Translations under genes and position numbers: made by a program | DNA from: Streptococcaceae bacterium AF77-01CM03A | GTDB taxonomy: Bacteria; Bacillota; Bacilli; Lactobacillales; Streptococcaceae | Reading direction: 5' to 3' | Assembly (NCBI GenBank): GCA_027665725.1 | Contig: JAQDDS010000002.1 | Span: 124,001-188,000 of the forward strand | DNA: 64,000 bases | Notes under the pieces: generated by a model | Databases searched by the model: none | Seen by the model: the letters and a program-made list of their open reading frames with translations, nothing else | Told to the model about the DNA's origin: nothing | Part shown: one piece after another, positions 46,643 through 55,980 of the stretch | Numbering within the stretch: the first letter of the stretch is position 1 | Layout of the letters: each line of letters starts with the position of its first letter

Positions 46643-47062
46643 ATGGAAGTCAAGATAAAAGATCTTCATCCGACTCAACTATACTTATCAGAAAAGAAGT
46701 TGCAAGATATCCAGATGCTTTATCAGTCGGCTGAAATCATCAATATGGATCCAATCAGTGTTCTTGCGTTTGGAGATCGCTTGCTGATTACAGATGGGCA
46801 TCACAGAGCTTACCAAGCTTTGTTGACAGGTCAAAATACGATTTCTGCTGAGTGGGATAAAGATGGTGGTGATGAACTATATCATCTCTATGCGCAAGTT
46901 TGCGAGGAAAGAAAGATATACTCTATTCTGGATTTAAAAAATCATATCTTACCTGAAGATGAGTATGAAGCAAAATGGTATAACTGGTGTGATGGTTTTA
47001 ATCAGGCTGCGAAGCAGTTGTTAGGAGTAAAAAAAGATGCCAAAGATTATTCAGATAGATGA
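46643..47062 (+). CDS. ParB-like domain protein of unknown function
   Basis: The 139-residue protein has a ParB/sulfiredoxin-like pattern (PISVLAFGDRLLITDGHHRAYQALLTGQ, about 38-65), in which DGHHRA corresponds to the GxHR-type nucleotide-binding motif. It has no helix-turn-helix, so it is not a chromosome-partition protein. The C-terminal half (about 70-139) is acidic and unrecognised. GGAGAA precedes the ATG. It overlaps the following acetyltransferase gene by 26 bases, indicating a linked pair. Confidence 0.68.
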   Translation: MEVKIKDLHPTQLYLSEKKLQDIQMLYQSAEIINMDPISVLAFGDRLLITDGHHRAYQALLTGQNTISAEWDKDGGDELYHLYAQVCEERKIYSILDLKNHILPEDEYEAKWYNWCDGFNQAAKQLLGVKKDAKDYSDR

Positions 47063-47522
47063 TTCCCTACGTCTAGTTCCCTATTTTTTAGCAGATCATC
47101 GTGATGTAGCTTTGAATTGGTATCAGGATGTGGACTTGGTTGAACTTGTAGATGGAGTCAGAAGCTCCTATAGTGTTAAAAAATTGAATGCTATGTATTC
47201 CTATTTAGAGAGTCACGGGGATTTGTTCTGGATTGAGTTTCGAGAAAAGGGAGAGTGGCTTCCAATTGGTGATGTAGCCTTATCTCAGGAGAATCTTCCT
47301 ATTGTGATTGGCAATCCAGCTTATCAGCATCAAGGTATTGGACGCAAGGTTTTAAGAGCTTTAATTGATCTAGCCCAGCAAAAGGGGTGGAAACAGTTGA
47401 AAGTTCAGGAAATCTACACTTTTAATAGGATTTCTAGAAGATGTTTTGAGTCCCTTGGATTTGTGGAAAGTGGAAGTACTGAAAAAGGGACAAGCCTGCT
47501 CTTAAAACTGGATTCCTACTAA
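47037..47522 (+). CDS. GNAT family N-acetyltransferase
   Basis: This 161-residue cytosolic protein has the acetyl-CoA-binding motif A, PAYQHQGIGRKVLRALIDLA, at about 97-116 and the downstream FNRISRRCFESLGF typical of GNATs. The substrate is unknown. The start at 47037 lies inside the preceding ParB-like gene; no shorter alternative fits the domain better. A terminator follows. Confidence 0.87.
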   Translation: MPKIIQIDDSLRLVPYFLADHRDVALNWYQDVDLVELVDGVRSSYSVKKLNAMYSYLESHGDLFWIEFREKGEWLPIGDVALSQENLPIVIGNPAYQHQGIGRKVLRALIDLAQQKGWKQLKVQEIYTFNRISRRCFESLGFVESGSTEKGTSLLLKLDSY

Positions 47523-47542
47523 ACTTTATTATTTCTTATAAT

Positions 47543-47565
47543 CGCTCAAAACAGAGCGGTTTTTT
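47543..47565 (+). terminator. Terminator after the GNAT gene
   Basis: CGCTC (47543-47547) and GAGCG (47554-47558), then GTTTTTT. Short but followed by a good T-run. Confidence 0.75.
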
Positions 47566-47646
47566 GTTTGTAGTTCAGAACTCTTTCACGAAAGAAATAA
47601 TAGCCAAATTCAGTAATAAAATTTCTCTAAAAATAGGATTTTTCTC

Positions 47647-47674
47647 TTGCATTTGAGATAGATTAGTGTATAAT
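47647..47674 (+). promoter_or_regulatory. Promoter of rplK-rplA
   Basis: TTGCAT (47647-47652), 16-bp spacer, TATAAT (47669-47674). Confidence 0.82.
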
Positions 47675-47680
47675 AGTAGG

Positions 47681-47738
47681 GTATGTGTAAAACATACTTG
47701 TGGGAGGTAAAAATCTCTAAATTACCGCCAAAACCACA
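47681..47738 (+). promoter_or_regulatory. Structured leader of the L11-L1 mRNA
   Basis: Two hairpins: GTATGT-N5-ACATAC (47681-47697), then a longer stem whose arms include TGTGG and AGGTAA (47699-47710) with TTACC and CCACA (47722-47738), ending at the rplK Shine-Dalgarno. In other bacteria L1 binds the leader of its own operon, so an L1 target is plausible but not proven. Confidence 0.5.
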
Positions 47739-47753
47739 AAGGAGGATTTAAAA

Positions 47754-48179
47754 ATGGCTAAAAAAGTCGAAAAACTTGTAAAATTGCAAATCCCTGCTGG
47801 TAAAGCTACACCAGCTCCACCGGTTGGACCTGCTCTTGGTCAAGCTGGTATCAACATCATGGGATTCACAAAAGAGTTCAACGCTCGTACAGCTGATCAA
47901 GCTGGTATGATCATTCCAGTTGTTATCTCAGTATACGAAGATAAATCATTTACTTTCGTTACTAAAACACCACCAGCTGCTGTTCTTTTGAAAAAAGCTG
48001 CAGGTGTTGAAAAAGGATCAGGTACACCTAACAAAACTAAAGTTGCTACAGTTACTCGTGCACAAGTACAAGAAATTGCAGAAACTAAGATGCCAGATTT
48101 GAACGCTGCAAACATTGAGTCTGCAATGCGTATGATCGAAGGTACTGCTCGTTCTATGGGATTCACTGTTGTTGACTAA
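47754..48179 (+). CDS. rplK: 50S ribosomal protein L11
   Basis: L11 forms the base of the GTPase-associated centre with 23S rRNA and is the site of thiostrepton action and RelA sensing. The 141-residue protein has the Pro-rich N-terminal segment [25 protein letters not shown] and the C-terminal RNA-binding domain ending [18 protein letters not shown] precedes the ATG. Confidence 0.98.
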   Translation: MAKKVEKLVKLQIPAGKATPAPPVGPALGQAGINIMGFTKEFNARTADQAGMIIPVVISVYEDKSFTFVTKTPPAAVLLKKAAGVEKGSGTPNKTKVATVTRAQVQEIAETKMPDLNAANIESAMRMIEGTARSMGFTVVD

Positions 48180-48275
48180 TCAATAACTTCCCTATATAAC
48201 CCGCAAGACTTCATCATTTCGAGAAGTGACGTGGGAGATGAAAATCGATTGAACCACTTACAAGGAGAATAGAAA

Positions 48276-48965
48276 ATGGCTAAAAAAAGCAAACAACTTC
48301 GTGCTGCTCTTGAGAAAATCGACAGCACAAAAGCATACAGCGTAGAAGAAGCTGTAGCTCTTGCAAAAGAAACTAACTTTGCAAAATTTGACGCAACTGT
48401 AGAAGTTGCTTACAACTTGAACATCGACGTGAAAAAAGCTGACCAACAAATCCGTGGAGCGATGGTATTGCCAAACGGTACTGGTAAAACATCTCGCGTT
48501 CTTGTATTTGCACGTGGTGCAAAAGCTGAAGAAGCTAAAGCTGCTGGTGCAGACTTCGTTGGTGAAGACGACCTTGTTGCTAAAATCAACGACGGTTGGT
48601 TGGACTTCGACGTAGTTATCGCTACACCTGACATGATGGCTCTTGTTGGACGTCTTGGACGTGTCCTTGGACCACGTAACTTGATGCCAAACCCTAAAAC
48701 TGGTACTGTAACAATGGATGTTGCTAAAGCAGTTGAAGAGTCTAAAGGTGGTAAAATCACTTACCGTGCTGACCGTGCAGGTATCGTACAAGCTATCATC
48801 GGTAAAGTTTCATTTGAAGCTGACAAGTTGGTTGAAAACTTCAAAGCATTCAACGAAACAATCCAAAAAGCTAAACCAGCTACTGCTAAAGGAACTTACG
48901 TAACAAGCTTGACAATCACAACTACTCAAGGTGTTGGTATCAAGGTTGACGTTAACTCACTTTAA
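48276..48965 (+). CDS. rplA: 50S ribosomal protein L1
   Basis: L1 forms the mobile stalk at the ribosomal E site and represses its own operon by binding mRNA. At 229 residues it has standard length, with the signatures [21 protein letters not shown] near 124-144 and [17 protein letters not shown] near 172. The intercistronic gap (48180-48275) contains GTGGGAGATGAAAA, similar to part of the rplK leader; this could be an L1 target. Confidence 0.98.
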   Translation: MAKKSKQLRAALEKIDSTKAYSVEEAVALAKETNFAKFDATVEVAYNLNIDVKKADQQIRGAMVLPNGTGKTSRVLVFARGAKAEEAKAAGADFVGEDDLVAKINDGWLDFDVVIATPDMMALVGRLGRVLGPRNLMPNPKTGTVTMDVAKAVEESKGGKITYRADRAGIVQAIIGKVSFEADKLVENFKAFNETIQKAKPATAKGTYVTSLTITTTQGVGIKVDVNSL

Positions 48966-48984
48966 TAAGTATAAAATTTAAAAC

Positions 48985-49020
48985 AAAAAGGTTGAAGGTA
49001 GATTTACCTCAACCTTTTTT
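48985..49020 (+). terminator. Terminator of rplK-rplA
   Basis: AAAAAGGTTGA and GGTA pair with TACC and TCAACCTTTTTT around a GATT loop, with one bulged A. Confidence 0.9.
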
Positions 49021-49077
49021 GTCGTCATAATATAAAATTTTACTAATTTAATTTGATATTAAAAATCGTCTATATAG

Positions 49078-49092
49078 AAAATTCAGAAAATT
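49078..49092 (+). promoter_or_regulatory. CodY-box-like operator upstream of ilvB
   Basis: AAAATTCAGAAAATT matches 13 of 15 positions of the CodY consensus AATTTTCWGAAAATT. It lies 12 bases upstream of the -35 of the ilvB promoter. Confidence 0.68.
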
Positions 49093-49104
49093 GTTTCTTT
49101 TGTC

Positions 49105-49132
49105 TTGAAAATTTTTGAAAAAATGGTATTAT
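49105..49132 (+). promoter_or_regulatory. Promoter of ilvBN
   Basis: TTGAAA (49105-49110), 16-bp spacer, TATTAT (49127-49132) with an upstream TGG extended element. The leader to ATG 49171 is about 30 bases, too short for a T-box. Confidence 0.75.
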
Positions 49133-49170
49133 AGAAACAAGTCATTTTATTGAGAAGAGAAAGGGGAACG

Positions 49171-50871
49171 ATGGAGAAAATCATTTTAGACTCACCAAAG
49201 TCAGGTTCGGAACTCGTTTTGGAAACGCTCCGTGATCTTGGAATCGATACGATTTTTGGTTATCCAGGTGGGGCTGTATTGCCTTTATATGATGCTATTT
49301 ATAATTTTAAAGGCATTCGCCACATTCTAGGTCGGCATGAACAAGGTTGTCTTCATGAAGCAGAAGGTTATGCTAAGTCAACAGGGAAACTTGGTGTCGC
49401 AGTCGTCACAAGTGGACCGGGAGCCACCAATGCCATTACTGGTATTGCAGATGCTATGAGTGACAGTGTTCCCCTTTTGGTCTTCACAGGTCAGGTAGCA
49501 AGAGCGGGAATCGGTAAGGATGCTTTCCAAGAAGCAGATATTGTCGGAATTACCATGCCGATTACCAAGTACAACTATCAGGTTCGTGAGACAGCAGATA
49601 TTCCACGTGTGATTACAGAGGCTGTACATATTGCGACTACGGGTCGCCCAGGGCCGGTTGTTATTGACTTGCCAAAAGATGTTTCTGCTCTTGAAACGGA
49701 CTTTGTCTATTCTTCAGAGATAGATTTACCAAGTTATCAACCAACTCTTGAGCCTAATGAGATGCAAATCAAGAAGATCTTGAAGCAACTCTCTAAGGCT
49801 AAGAAGCCAGTTTTGTTAGCTGGTGGTGGTATTAGCTATGCAGAGGCTGCTGCGGAGTTAAATGAATTTGCAGAGCGTTATCAAATTCCGGTTGTGACAA
49901 GTCTTTTGGGACAGGGAACAATTGCAACTAGCCATCCACTGTTTTTGGGAATGGGTGGAATGCATGGTTCCTTTGCGGCTAATATTGCGATGACAGAAGC
50001 TGATTTTATGATTTCGATTGGTTGTCGTTTTGATGACCGTTTGACTGGTAATCCTAAGACATTTGCGAAGAATGCCAAAGTAGCGCATATTGATATCGAT
50101 CCAGCAGAGATTGGTAAGATTATCGCTGTTGATATCCCAGTTGTCGGAGATGCTAAAAAGGCCTTGCAGCAGTTGCTAGCGGAGCCAATCGTTCGTAACA
50201 ATACTGAAAAATGGATTGAAAAAGTTACAAAAGATAAGAATCGTGTTCGTTCTTATGATAAGAAGGAACGTGTCGTCCAACCACAAGCAGTTATTGAACG
50301 AATTGGTGAATTGACTAAGGGTGATGCCATTGTCGTAACTGACGTCGGACAACACCAAATGTGGACAGCTCAATACTATCCATACCAAAACGAGCGTCAA
50401 CTCGTAACATCAGGTGGTCTAGGAACCATGGGATTCGGAGTTCCTGCAGCCATTGGAGCAAAAATTGCTAATCCAGATAAGGAGGTCGTGCTCTTTGTCG
50501 GTGATGGTGGTTTCCAAATGACCAATCAGGAATTGGCAATCTTGAACATTTACAAGATTCCAATCAAGGTCATCATGCTTAATAACCATTCACTTGGGAT
50601 GGTTCGTCAATGGCAAGAAGCTTTCTATGATGGTCGAACATCTGAGTCAGTCTTTGATAGCCTTCCTGACTTCCAATTGATGGCTCAAGCCTATGGAATT
50701 AAGAATTATAAATTTGATAATCCTGAAACCTTAGAGAAGGATTTGGAAGTTATCAAAGAGGATGTACCAATGTTTATCGAAGTAGATATTTCTCGTAAAG
50801 AGCATGTCTTACCGATGGTACCAGCTGGTAAGAGTAATCATGAGATGTTGGGGGTGAAGTTTAATGCGTAG
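49171..50871 (+). CDS. ilvB: Acetolactate synthase large subunit
   Basis: IlvB is the thiamine-diphosphate enzyme joining two pyruvates, or pyruvate and 2-oxobutyrate, in valine/leucine/isoleucine synthesis. The 566-residue protein shows the catalytic Glu region RHEQGCLHEAEGYA (about 57-70), GPGATN near 80 and the ThDP motif VGDGGFQMTNQELAI near 446-460. I chose ATG 49171 after AAAGGGG; an in-frame ATG at 49150 precedes that Shine-Dalgarno. It overlaps ilvN by 8 bases. Confidence 0.96.
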   Translation: MEKIILDSPKSGSELVLETLRDLGIDTIFGYPGGAVLPLYDAIYNFKGIRHILGRHEQGCLHEAEGYAKSTGKLGVAVVTSGPGATNAITGIADAMSDSVPLLVFTGQVARAGIGKDAFQEADIVGITMPITKYNYQVRETADIPRVITEAVHIATTGRPGPVVIDLPKDVSALETDFVYSSEIDLPSYQPTLEPNEMQIKKILKQLSKAKKPVLLAGGGISYAEAAAELNEFAERYQIPVVTSLLGQGTIATSHPLFLGMGGMHGSFAANIAMTEADFMISIGCRFDDRLTGNPKTFAKNAKVAHIDIDPAEIGKIIAVDIPVVGDAKKALQQLLAEPIVRNNTEKWIEKVTKDKNRVRSYDKKERVVQPQAVIERIGELTKGDAIVVTDVGQHQMWTAQYYPYQNERQLVTSGGLGTMGFGVPAAIGAKIANPDKEVVLFVGDGGFQMTNQELAILNIYKIPIKVIMLNNHSLGMVRQWQEAFYDGRTSESVFDSLPDFQLMAQAYGIKNYKFDNPETLEKDLEVIKEDVPMFIEVDISRKEHVLPMVPAGKSNHEMLGVKFNA

Positions 50872-51340
50872 AATGTTAACAGCCAAACTTCAAAACCGTT
50901 CAGGTGTTCTCAATCGCTTTACAGGAGTCTTGTCGAGACGTCAAGTTAATATCGAAAGTATTTCTGTGGGTGCAACGGAAAATCCTAATGTGTCACGGAT
51001 TACCATTATCATTGATGTTGCATCTCACGATGAAGTGGAGCAAATCATCAAACAACTCAACCGTCAGGTCGACGTTATTCGTGTCCGTGATATCACAGAT
51101 AAACCGCACTTAGAGCGCGAAGTTATTTTGGTAAAGGTTTCAGCTCCTGCGGAGAAGCGAGCAGAAATTTTAGCTATTATCCAACCTTTCCGTGCAACTG
51201 TTGTTGATGTAGCTCCGAGCTCCATTACCGTTCAGATGACTGGGAATGCGGAAAAGAGTGAAGCTTTGATTCGGGTTATTCGACCATACGGTATCAAGAA
51301 TATCGCTCGTACGGGTGCAACTGGATTTACCCGTGATTAA
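50864..51340 (+). CDS. ilvN: Acetolactate synthase small (regulatory) subunit
   Basis: IlvN binds valine and regulates IlvB. The 158-residue protein has an N-terminal ACT domain (MLTAKLQNRSGVLNRFTGVLSRRQVNIESISVG) and a C-terminal domain ending GIKNIARTGATGFTRD. The start overlaps the ilvB end, so the subunits are coupled. Its TAA stop directly abuts the BOX element that separates it from ilvC. Confidence 0.95.
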   Translation: MRRMLTAKLQNRSGVLNRFTGVLSRRQVNIESISVGATENPNVSRITIIIDVASHDEVEQIIKQLNRQVDVIRVRDITDKPHLEREVILVKVSAPAEKRAEILAIIQPFRATVVDVAPSSITVQMTGNAEKSEALIRVIRPYGIKNIARTGATGFTRD

Positions 51341-51443
51341 TACTCTTCGAAAATCAAATTCAAATCACGTCAGCTTTGCCTTGCCGTACTCAAGTACAGC
51401 CTGCGCCTAGCTTCCTAATTTGCTCTTTGATTTTCATTGAGTA
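51341..51443. repeat. BOX repeat element, boxA-boxC form without boxB
   Basis: The sequence starts TACTCTTCGAAAATC, continues with ACGTCAGCTTTGCCTTGCCGTA, and ends CTTTGATTTTCATTGAGTA. These are the boxA and boxC modules of the BOX elements of pneumococcus and relatives. No boxB unit lies between them. The ends form an 18-bp imperfect inverted repeat with 15 matches. It begins immediately at the ilvN stop codon. Confidence 0.88.
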
Positions 51444-51475
51444 AAAAATAACTTAAATTTGTTAAACCAGCCTAA

Positions 51476-52531
<1,056 letters not shown>

Positions 52532-52546
52532 TATGTAAACAAGAAG

Positions 52547-52570
52547 GCGAGTTGGTTGAACCAAGCTCGC
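52547..52570 (+). terminator. Hairpin between ilvC and ilvA
   Basis: GCGAGTTGG (52547-52555) pairs with CCAAGCTCGC (52561-52570) with one bulged G; the following tract TTTCACATTT is only weakly U-rich. It may be a partial terminator or a processing site lowering ilvA expression. Confidence 0.6.
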
Positions 52571-52605
52571 TTTCACATTTAAAATACTCATTAGAAAGAA
52601 ATCAA

Positions 52606-53856
52606 ATGTTAAGAGCAAAAGATGTGGTGAAAGCCCATAAAGTTTTGAATGGTGTGGTTGCTGAGACTCCGCTGGACTATGATCATTATCTATCAGAAAA
52701 GTACGGTGCTAAGGTTTATCTAAAAAAAGAAAATGCTCAACGTGTTCGGTCGTTTAAGATTCGAGGAGCTTATTATGCGATTTCGCAATTGACTAAGGAA
52801 GAACGTGAGCGCGGAGTTGTCTGTGCGTCAGCGGGAAATCACGCTCAAGGTGTTGCCTACACTTGTAACGAGATGAAAATTCCTGCAACAATCTTTATGC
52901 CAATTACAACGCCTCAACAGAAAATTGGTCAGGTTCGTTTCTTTGGTGGTGATTTTGTAACGATTAAGTTGGTAGGAGATACCTTTGATGCATCGGCCAA
53001 GGCTGCTCAAGAGTTTACAGTCGCTGAAAATCGTACCTTTATCGATCCTTTCGATGATCCTTATGTTCAAGCAGGACAAGGAACAGTAGCTTATGAAATT
53101 TTAGAAGAAGCGCGAAAAGAATCCATTGATTTTGATACTGTCTTGGTGCCTGTAGGAGGTGGAGGACTCATTGCAGGAGTTTCTACTTATATAAAGGAAA
53201 CGAATCCTGCTATTGAAGTTCTTGGTGTAGAAGCTAACGGAGCTCGTTCCATGAAGGCAGCATTTGAGGCTGGAGGTCCCGTTAAACTCAAAGAAATTGA
53301 TAAGTTTGCAGACGGAATCGCTGTGCAGAAGGTTGGACAATTGACCTATGAAGCAACCCGTAAAAATGTTGAAACTCTAATCGGAGTGGATGAAGGTTTA
53401 ATCTCTGAGACCTTGATCGATCTTTATTCTAAACAAGGGATTGTGGCTGAACCTGCTGGTGCTGCTAGTGTGGCGGCTCTGGAAGTACTGTCAGACTATA
53501 TAAAAGGAAAGACTATTTGTTGTATCATTTCTGGAGGAAATAACGATATCAACCGTATGCCAGAGATGGAAGAGCGTGCCTTGATTTACGATGGAATCAA
53601 GCATTACTTTGTGGTAAACTTCCCACAACGTCCAGGGGCTCTTCGTGAGTTTGTAAATGATATCTTGGGGCCAAATGATGATATTACTCGTTTTGAGTAT
53701 ATTAAACGTGCCAGCAAGGGAACAGGACCAGTCTTAATCGGGATTGCTCTTGCTAACAAGCATGATTATGCGGGCTTGATTCACCGAATGGAGAAGTTTG
53801 ACCCGTCTTATATTAACTTGAATGGGAATGAAACTCTATATAATATGCTTGTTTAA
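52606..53856 (+). CDS. ilvA: Threonine dehydratase (biosynthetic)
   Basis: IlvA deaminates threonine to 2-oxobutyrate for isoleucine synthesis. The 416-residue PLP enzyme has the Schiff-base Lys in RVRSFKIRGAYY (about 49), the glycine-rich phosphate loop VPVGGGGLIAG near 183 and a single C-terminal ACT-like regulatory domain (about 335-416). That domain is shorter than in E. coli. I chose ATG 52606 by family start; its Shine-Dalgarno (AGAAAGAA) is weak. A longer frame back to 52552 runs through the hairpin at 52547-52570. Confidence 0.93.
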   Translation: MLRAKDVVKAHKVLNGVVAETPLDYDHYLSEKYGAKVYLKKENAQRVRSFKIRGAYYAISQLTKEERERGVVCASAGNHAQGVAYTCNEMKIPATIFMPITTPQQKIGQVRFFGGDFVTIKLVGDTFDASAKAAQEFTVAENRTFIDPFDDPYVQAGQGTVAYEILEEARKESIDFDTVLVPVGGGGLIAGVSTYIKETNPAIEVLGVEANGARSMKAAFEAGGPVKLKEIDKFADGIAVQKVGQLTYEATRKNVETLIGVDEGLISETLIDLYSKQGIVAEPAGAASVAALEVLSDYIKGKTICCIISGGNNDINRMPEMEERALIYDGIKHYFVVNFPQRPGALREFVNDILGPNDDITRFEYIKRASKGTGPVLIGIALANKHDYAGLIHRMEKFDPSYINLNGNETLYNMLV

Positions 53857-53938
53857 TATCCTATAAAATTTTTATCATATCATTTGCCTAACCTATATAC
53901 GAGTGCTATAATGTAAGTGAAGAAAGGGGGAGATTCCC

Positions 53939-54835
53939 ATGGTTTTACAAGTTTTACTTGTTCTAGTGATTCTAATGCTTATTGTAGGAGCTGTGTTAGT
54001 GAGCTCTGTTTATGTCGTTCGTCAACAATCTGTTGCAATTATCGAACGATTTGGTAAGTATCAAAAGTTAAGTAATAGTGGTATTCATCTACGGGCACCA
54101 TTTGGCATTGACAAAATTGCAGCTCGTGTGCAGCTACGCCTTTTACAAAGTGAGATCGTGGTTGAAACCAAAACCCAAGATAACGTTTTTGTGACTATGA
54201 ATGTCGCAACTCAGTATCGTGTAAATGAGTTAAACGTTACAGACGCTTACTATAAATTGATGAGACCTGAAGCTCAAATCAAATCTTATATTGAAGATGC
54301 ATTGCGCTCATCTGTTCCTAAGTTAACTTTGGATGAATTGTTTGAGAAAAAAGATGAAATTGCATTAGAAGTTCAAAAACAAGTGGCGGAAGAAATGTCA
54401 ACGTATGGGTATATTATCGTTAAGACGCTCATTACCAAAGTTGAGCCGGATGCAGAAGTCAAACAATCAATGAACGAGATTAATGCTGCCCAACGTAAGA
54501 GAGTGGCAGCTCAAGAATTGGCTGAAGCAGATAAAATTAAGATCGTTACAGCGGCAGAAGCTGAGGCAGAAAAAGATCGCCTCCATGGTGTGGGGATCGC
54601 AGAGCAGCGAAAAGCAATTGTTGATGGACTTGCTGATTCTATTAAAGAGTTAAAAGGAGCCAATGTCGAATTAACTGAAGAACAAATTATGTCAATACTA
54701 TTAACCAATCAGTATTTGGATACATTGAATAATTTTGCAGATAAACAAGGAAATAATACAATATTCTTGCCAGCAAATCCTAATGGAGTTGAAGATATTC
54801 GAACCCATATATTATCAGCTTTGAAAGCTAAATAA
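53939..54835 (+). CDS. SPFH/Band 7 (stomatin-like) membrane protein
   Basis: The 298-residue protein has an N-terminal membrane helix (about 3-25), then the SPFH domain (VRQQSVAIIERFGKYQKLSNSGIHLRAPFGIDKI..., about 28-185) and a helical region with an Ala/Glu-rich coiled coil (about 185-240, AAEAEAEKDRLHGVGIAEQRKA). Such proteins organise membrane microdomains and protease complexes; the partner here is unknown. GAAAGGGGGAG precedes the ATG. It stands alone after ilvA. Confidence 0.88.
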   Translation: MVLQVLLVLVILMLIVGAVLVSSVYVVRQQSVAIIERFGKYQKLSNSGIHLRAPFGIDKIAARVQLRLLQSEIVVETKTQDNVFVTMNVATQYRVNELNVTDAYYKLMRPEAQIKSYIEDALRSSVPKLTLDELFEKKDEIALEVQKQVAEEMSTYGYIIVKTLITKVEPDAEVKQSMNEINAAQRKRVAAQELAEADKIKIVTAAEAEAEKDRLHGVGIAEQRKAIVDGLADSIKELKGANVELTEEQIMSILLTNQYLDTLNNFADKQGNNTIFLPANPNGVEDIRTHILSALKAK

Positions 54836-54878
54836 TTACAATCTTAACGCAATAATCTAGTTAATATATGTGTTTTAA

Positions 54879-54907
54879 TTGACAAATATTATAAAAACAT
54901 ATAGAAT
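54879..54907 (+). promoter_or_regulatory. Promoter of the small HTH-like gene
   Basis: Consensus TTGACA (54879-54884), 17-bp spacer, TAGAAT (54902-54907). It supports this short gene as real. Confidence 0.78.
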
Positions 54908-54940
54908 GATGTTGCGTAAAGAAAAAAATAGGAGAATAAC

Positions 54941-55156
54941 ATGGCTAAGTCTAACTTTGAAAAAGTAGAAGCAGTTGTTAGCTGGGTTCGTGATAAGAAG
55001 ATCACAGGGTATCGTATTTCTAAGGAAACGAATGCGCGTGAGATGTCTATCATTGCTTTGGCTCAAGGACGTGCGAAAGTTAAAAACATTTCCTTTGAAA
55101 CAGCCCTCGGCTTAATTGATTTCTACAATAAAAATCATGAAAAATTTGAAGATTAG
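54941..55156 (+). CDS. Small protein with HTH-like segment
   Basis: This 71-residue basic protein is not one I can name. The segment ITGYRISKETNAREMSIIALAQGRAKVKNISFETALGLIDFY (about 21-63) reads like a Cro/XRE-type helix-turn-helix, so DNA binding is a plausible but unproven role. It has its own strong promoter, the Shine-Dalgarno AGGAG eight bases before the ATG, and is followed by a terminator, all arguing for a genuine gene. It sits between an SPFH gene and the convergent glnQ gene. Confidence 0.72.
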   Translation: MAKSNFEKVEAVVSWVRDKKITGYRISKETNAREMSIIALAQGRAKVKNISFETALGLIDFYNKNHEKFED

Positions 55157-55212
55157 TCTTTGGATATAGGCAGGTTCGAAAGGAATCTGCCTTTTCATTT
55201 TTTGGAATATAA

Positions 55213-55238
55213 AAAAAGACTGCCATTGCAGTCTTTTT
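55213..55238. terminator. Bidirectional terminator between the small HTH gene and glnQ
   Basis: AAAAAGACTGC-CATT-GCAGTCTTTTT is a perfect palindrome; a further GGCAG/CTGCC stem lies at about 55170-55192. Confidence 0.9.
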
Positions 55239-55239
55239 C

Positions 55240-55980
55240 TTATCGAAGATAGCGTTGTAAAAATTCTCTTGTACGTTCTTCTTTGGGATTAGTAAATAGA
55301 TCTTCTGGCTTGCCTTCTTCTGCAATGACACCCTTATCCATAAAGATGACGCGGTCTGATACATCGCGAGCAAATTCCATTTCGTGGGTTACGACGATCA
55401 TGGTCAAGCCTTCTTGAGCTAAATCTTGCATGATTTTGAGAACTTCACCGACCATTTCAGGGTCAAGGGCTGATGTAGGCTCATCAAAGAGAATGGCATC
55501 AGGATTCATAGAAAGTGCACGAGCAATAGCAACACGTTGCTTTTGACCACCAGAAAGTTGTTTAGGTTTGGCTTGCCAGTAACGTTCTCCCATGCCGACT
55601 TTTTCAAGATTCTCTTTAGCAACTTTCTCTGCTTCTGAGCGATCACGTTTGAGTACAGTTGTTTGGCCAACGATTGTATTTTCTAGCACGTTTAGATTTT
55701 CAAAGAGGTTGAAGGACTGGAAGACCATTCCTAGTTTTTCTCGATAGTGAGTGAGGTTATAGCCTTTTTCAAGGACGTTTTCACCATGATAAAGGATTTC
55801 GCCTTCAGTTGGTGTTTCAAGTAAGTTGATAGAACGTAGGAAGGTTGATTTACCACTACCAGAACTACCAATGATAGAAATAACTTCTCCTTTATGGATA
55901 GTGAGAGAGATGTCTTTTAGGACCTCGTTTTGTCCATAGGATTTTTTGAGGTGTTTGATTTCAAGAATGGGTTGATTCAT
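55240..55980 (-). CDS. glnQ: Amino acid ABC transporter ATP-binding protein (GlnQ-like)
   Basis: This is the ATPase of a polar amino acid importer. The 246-residue protein has Walker [18 protein letters not shown] (about 37), the signature [15 protein letters not shown] (about 137-151) and Walker [14 protein letters not shown]. Its start overlaps the stop of the fused permease/binding protein by one base. Glutamine is the usual substrate assigned to this class, but specificity cannot be proven from the ATPase. Confidence 0.92.
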   Translation of the reverse strand: MNQPILEIKHLKKSYGQNEVLKDISLTIHKGEVISIIGSSGSGKSTFLRSINLLETPTEGEILYHGENVLEKGYNLTHYREKLGMVFQSFNLFENLNVLENTIVGQTTVLKRDRSEAEKVAKENLEKVGMGERYWQAKPKQLSGGQKQRVAIARALSMNPDAILFDEPTSALDPEMVGEVLKIMQDLAQEGLTMIVVTHEMEFARDVSDRVIFMDKGVIAEEGKPEDLFTNPKEERTREFLQRYLR

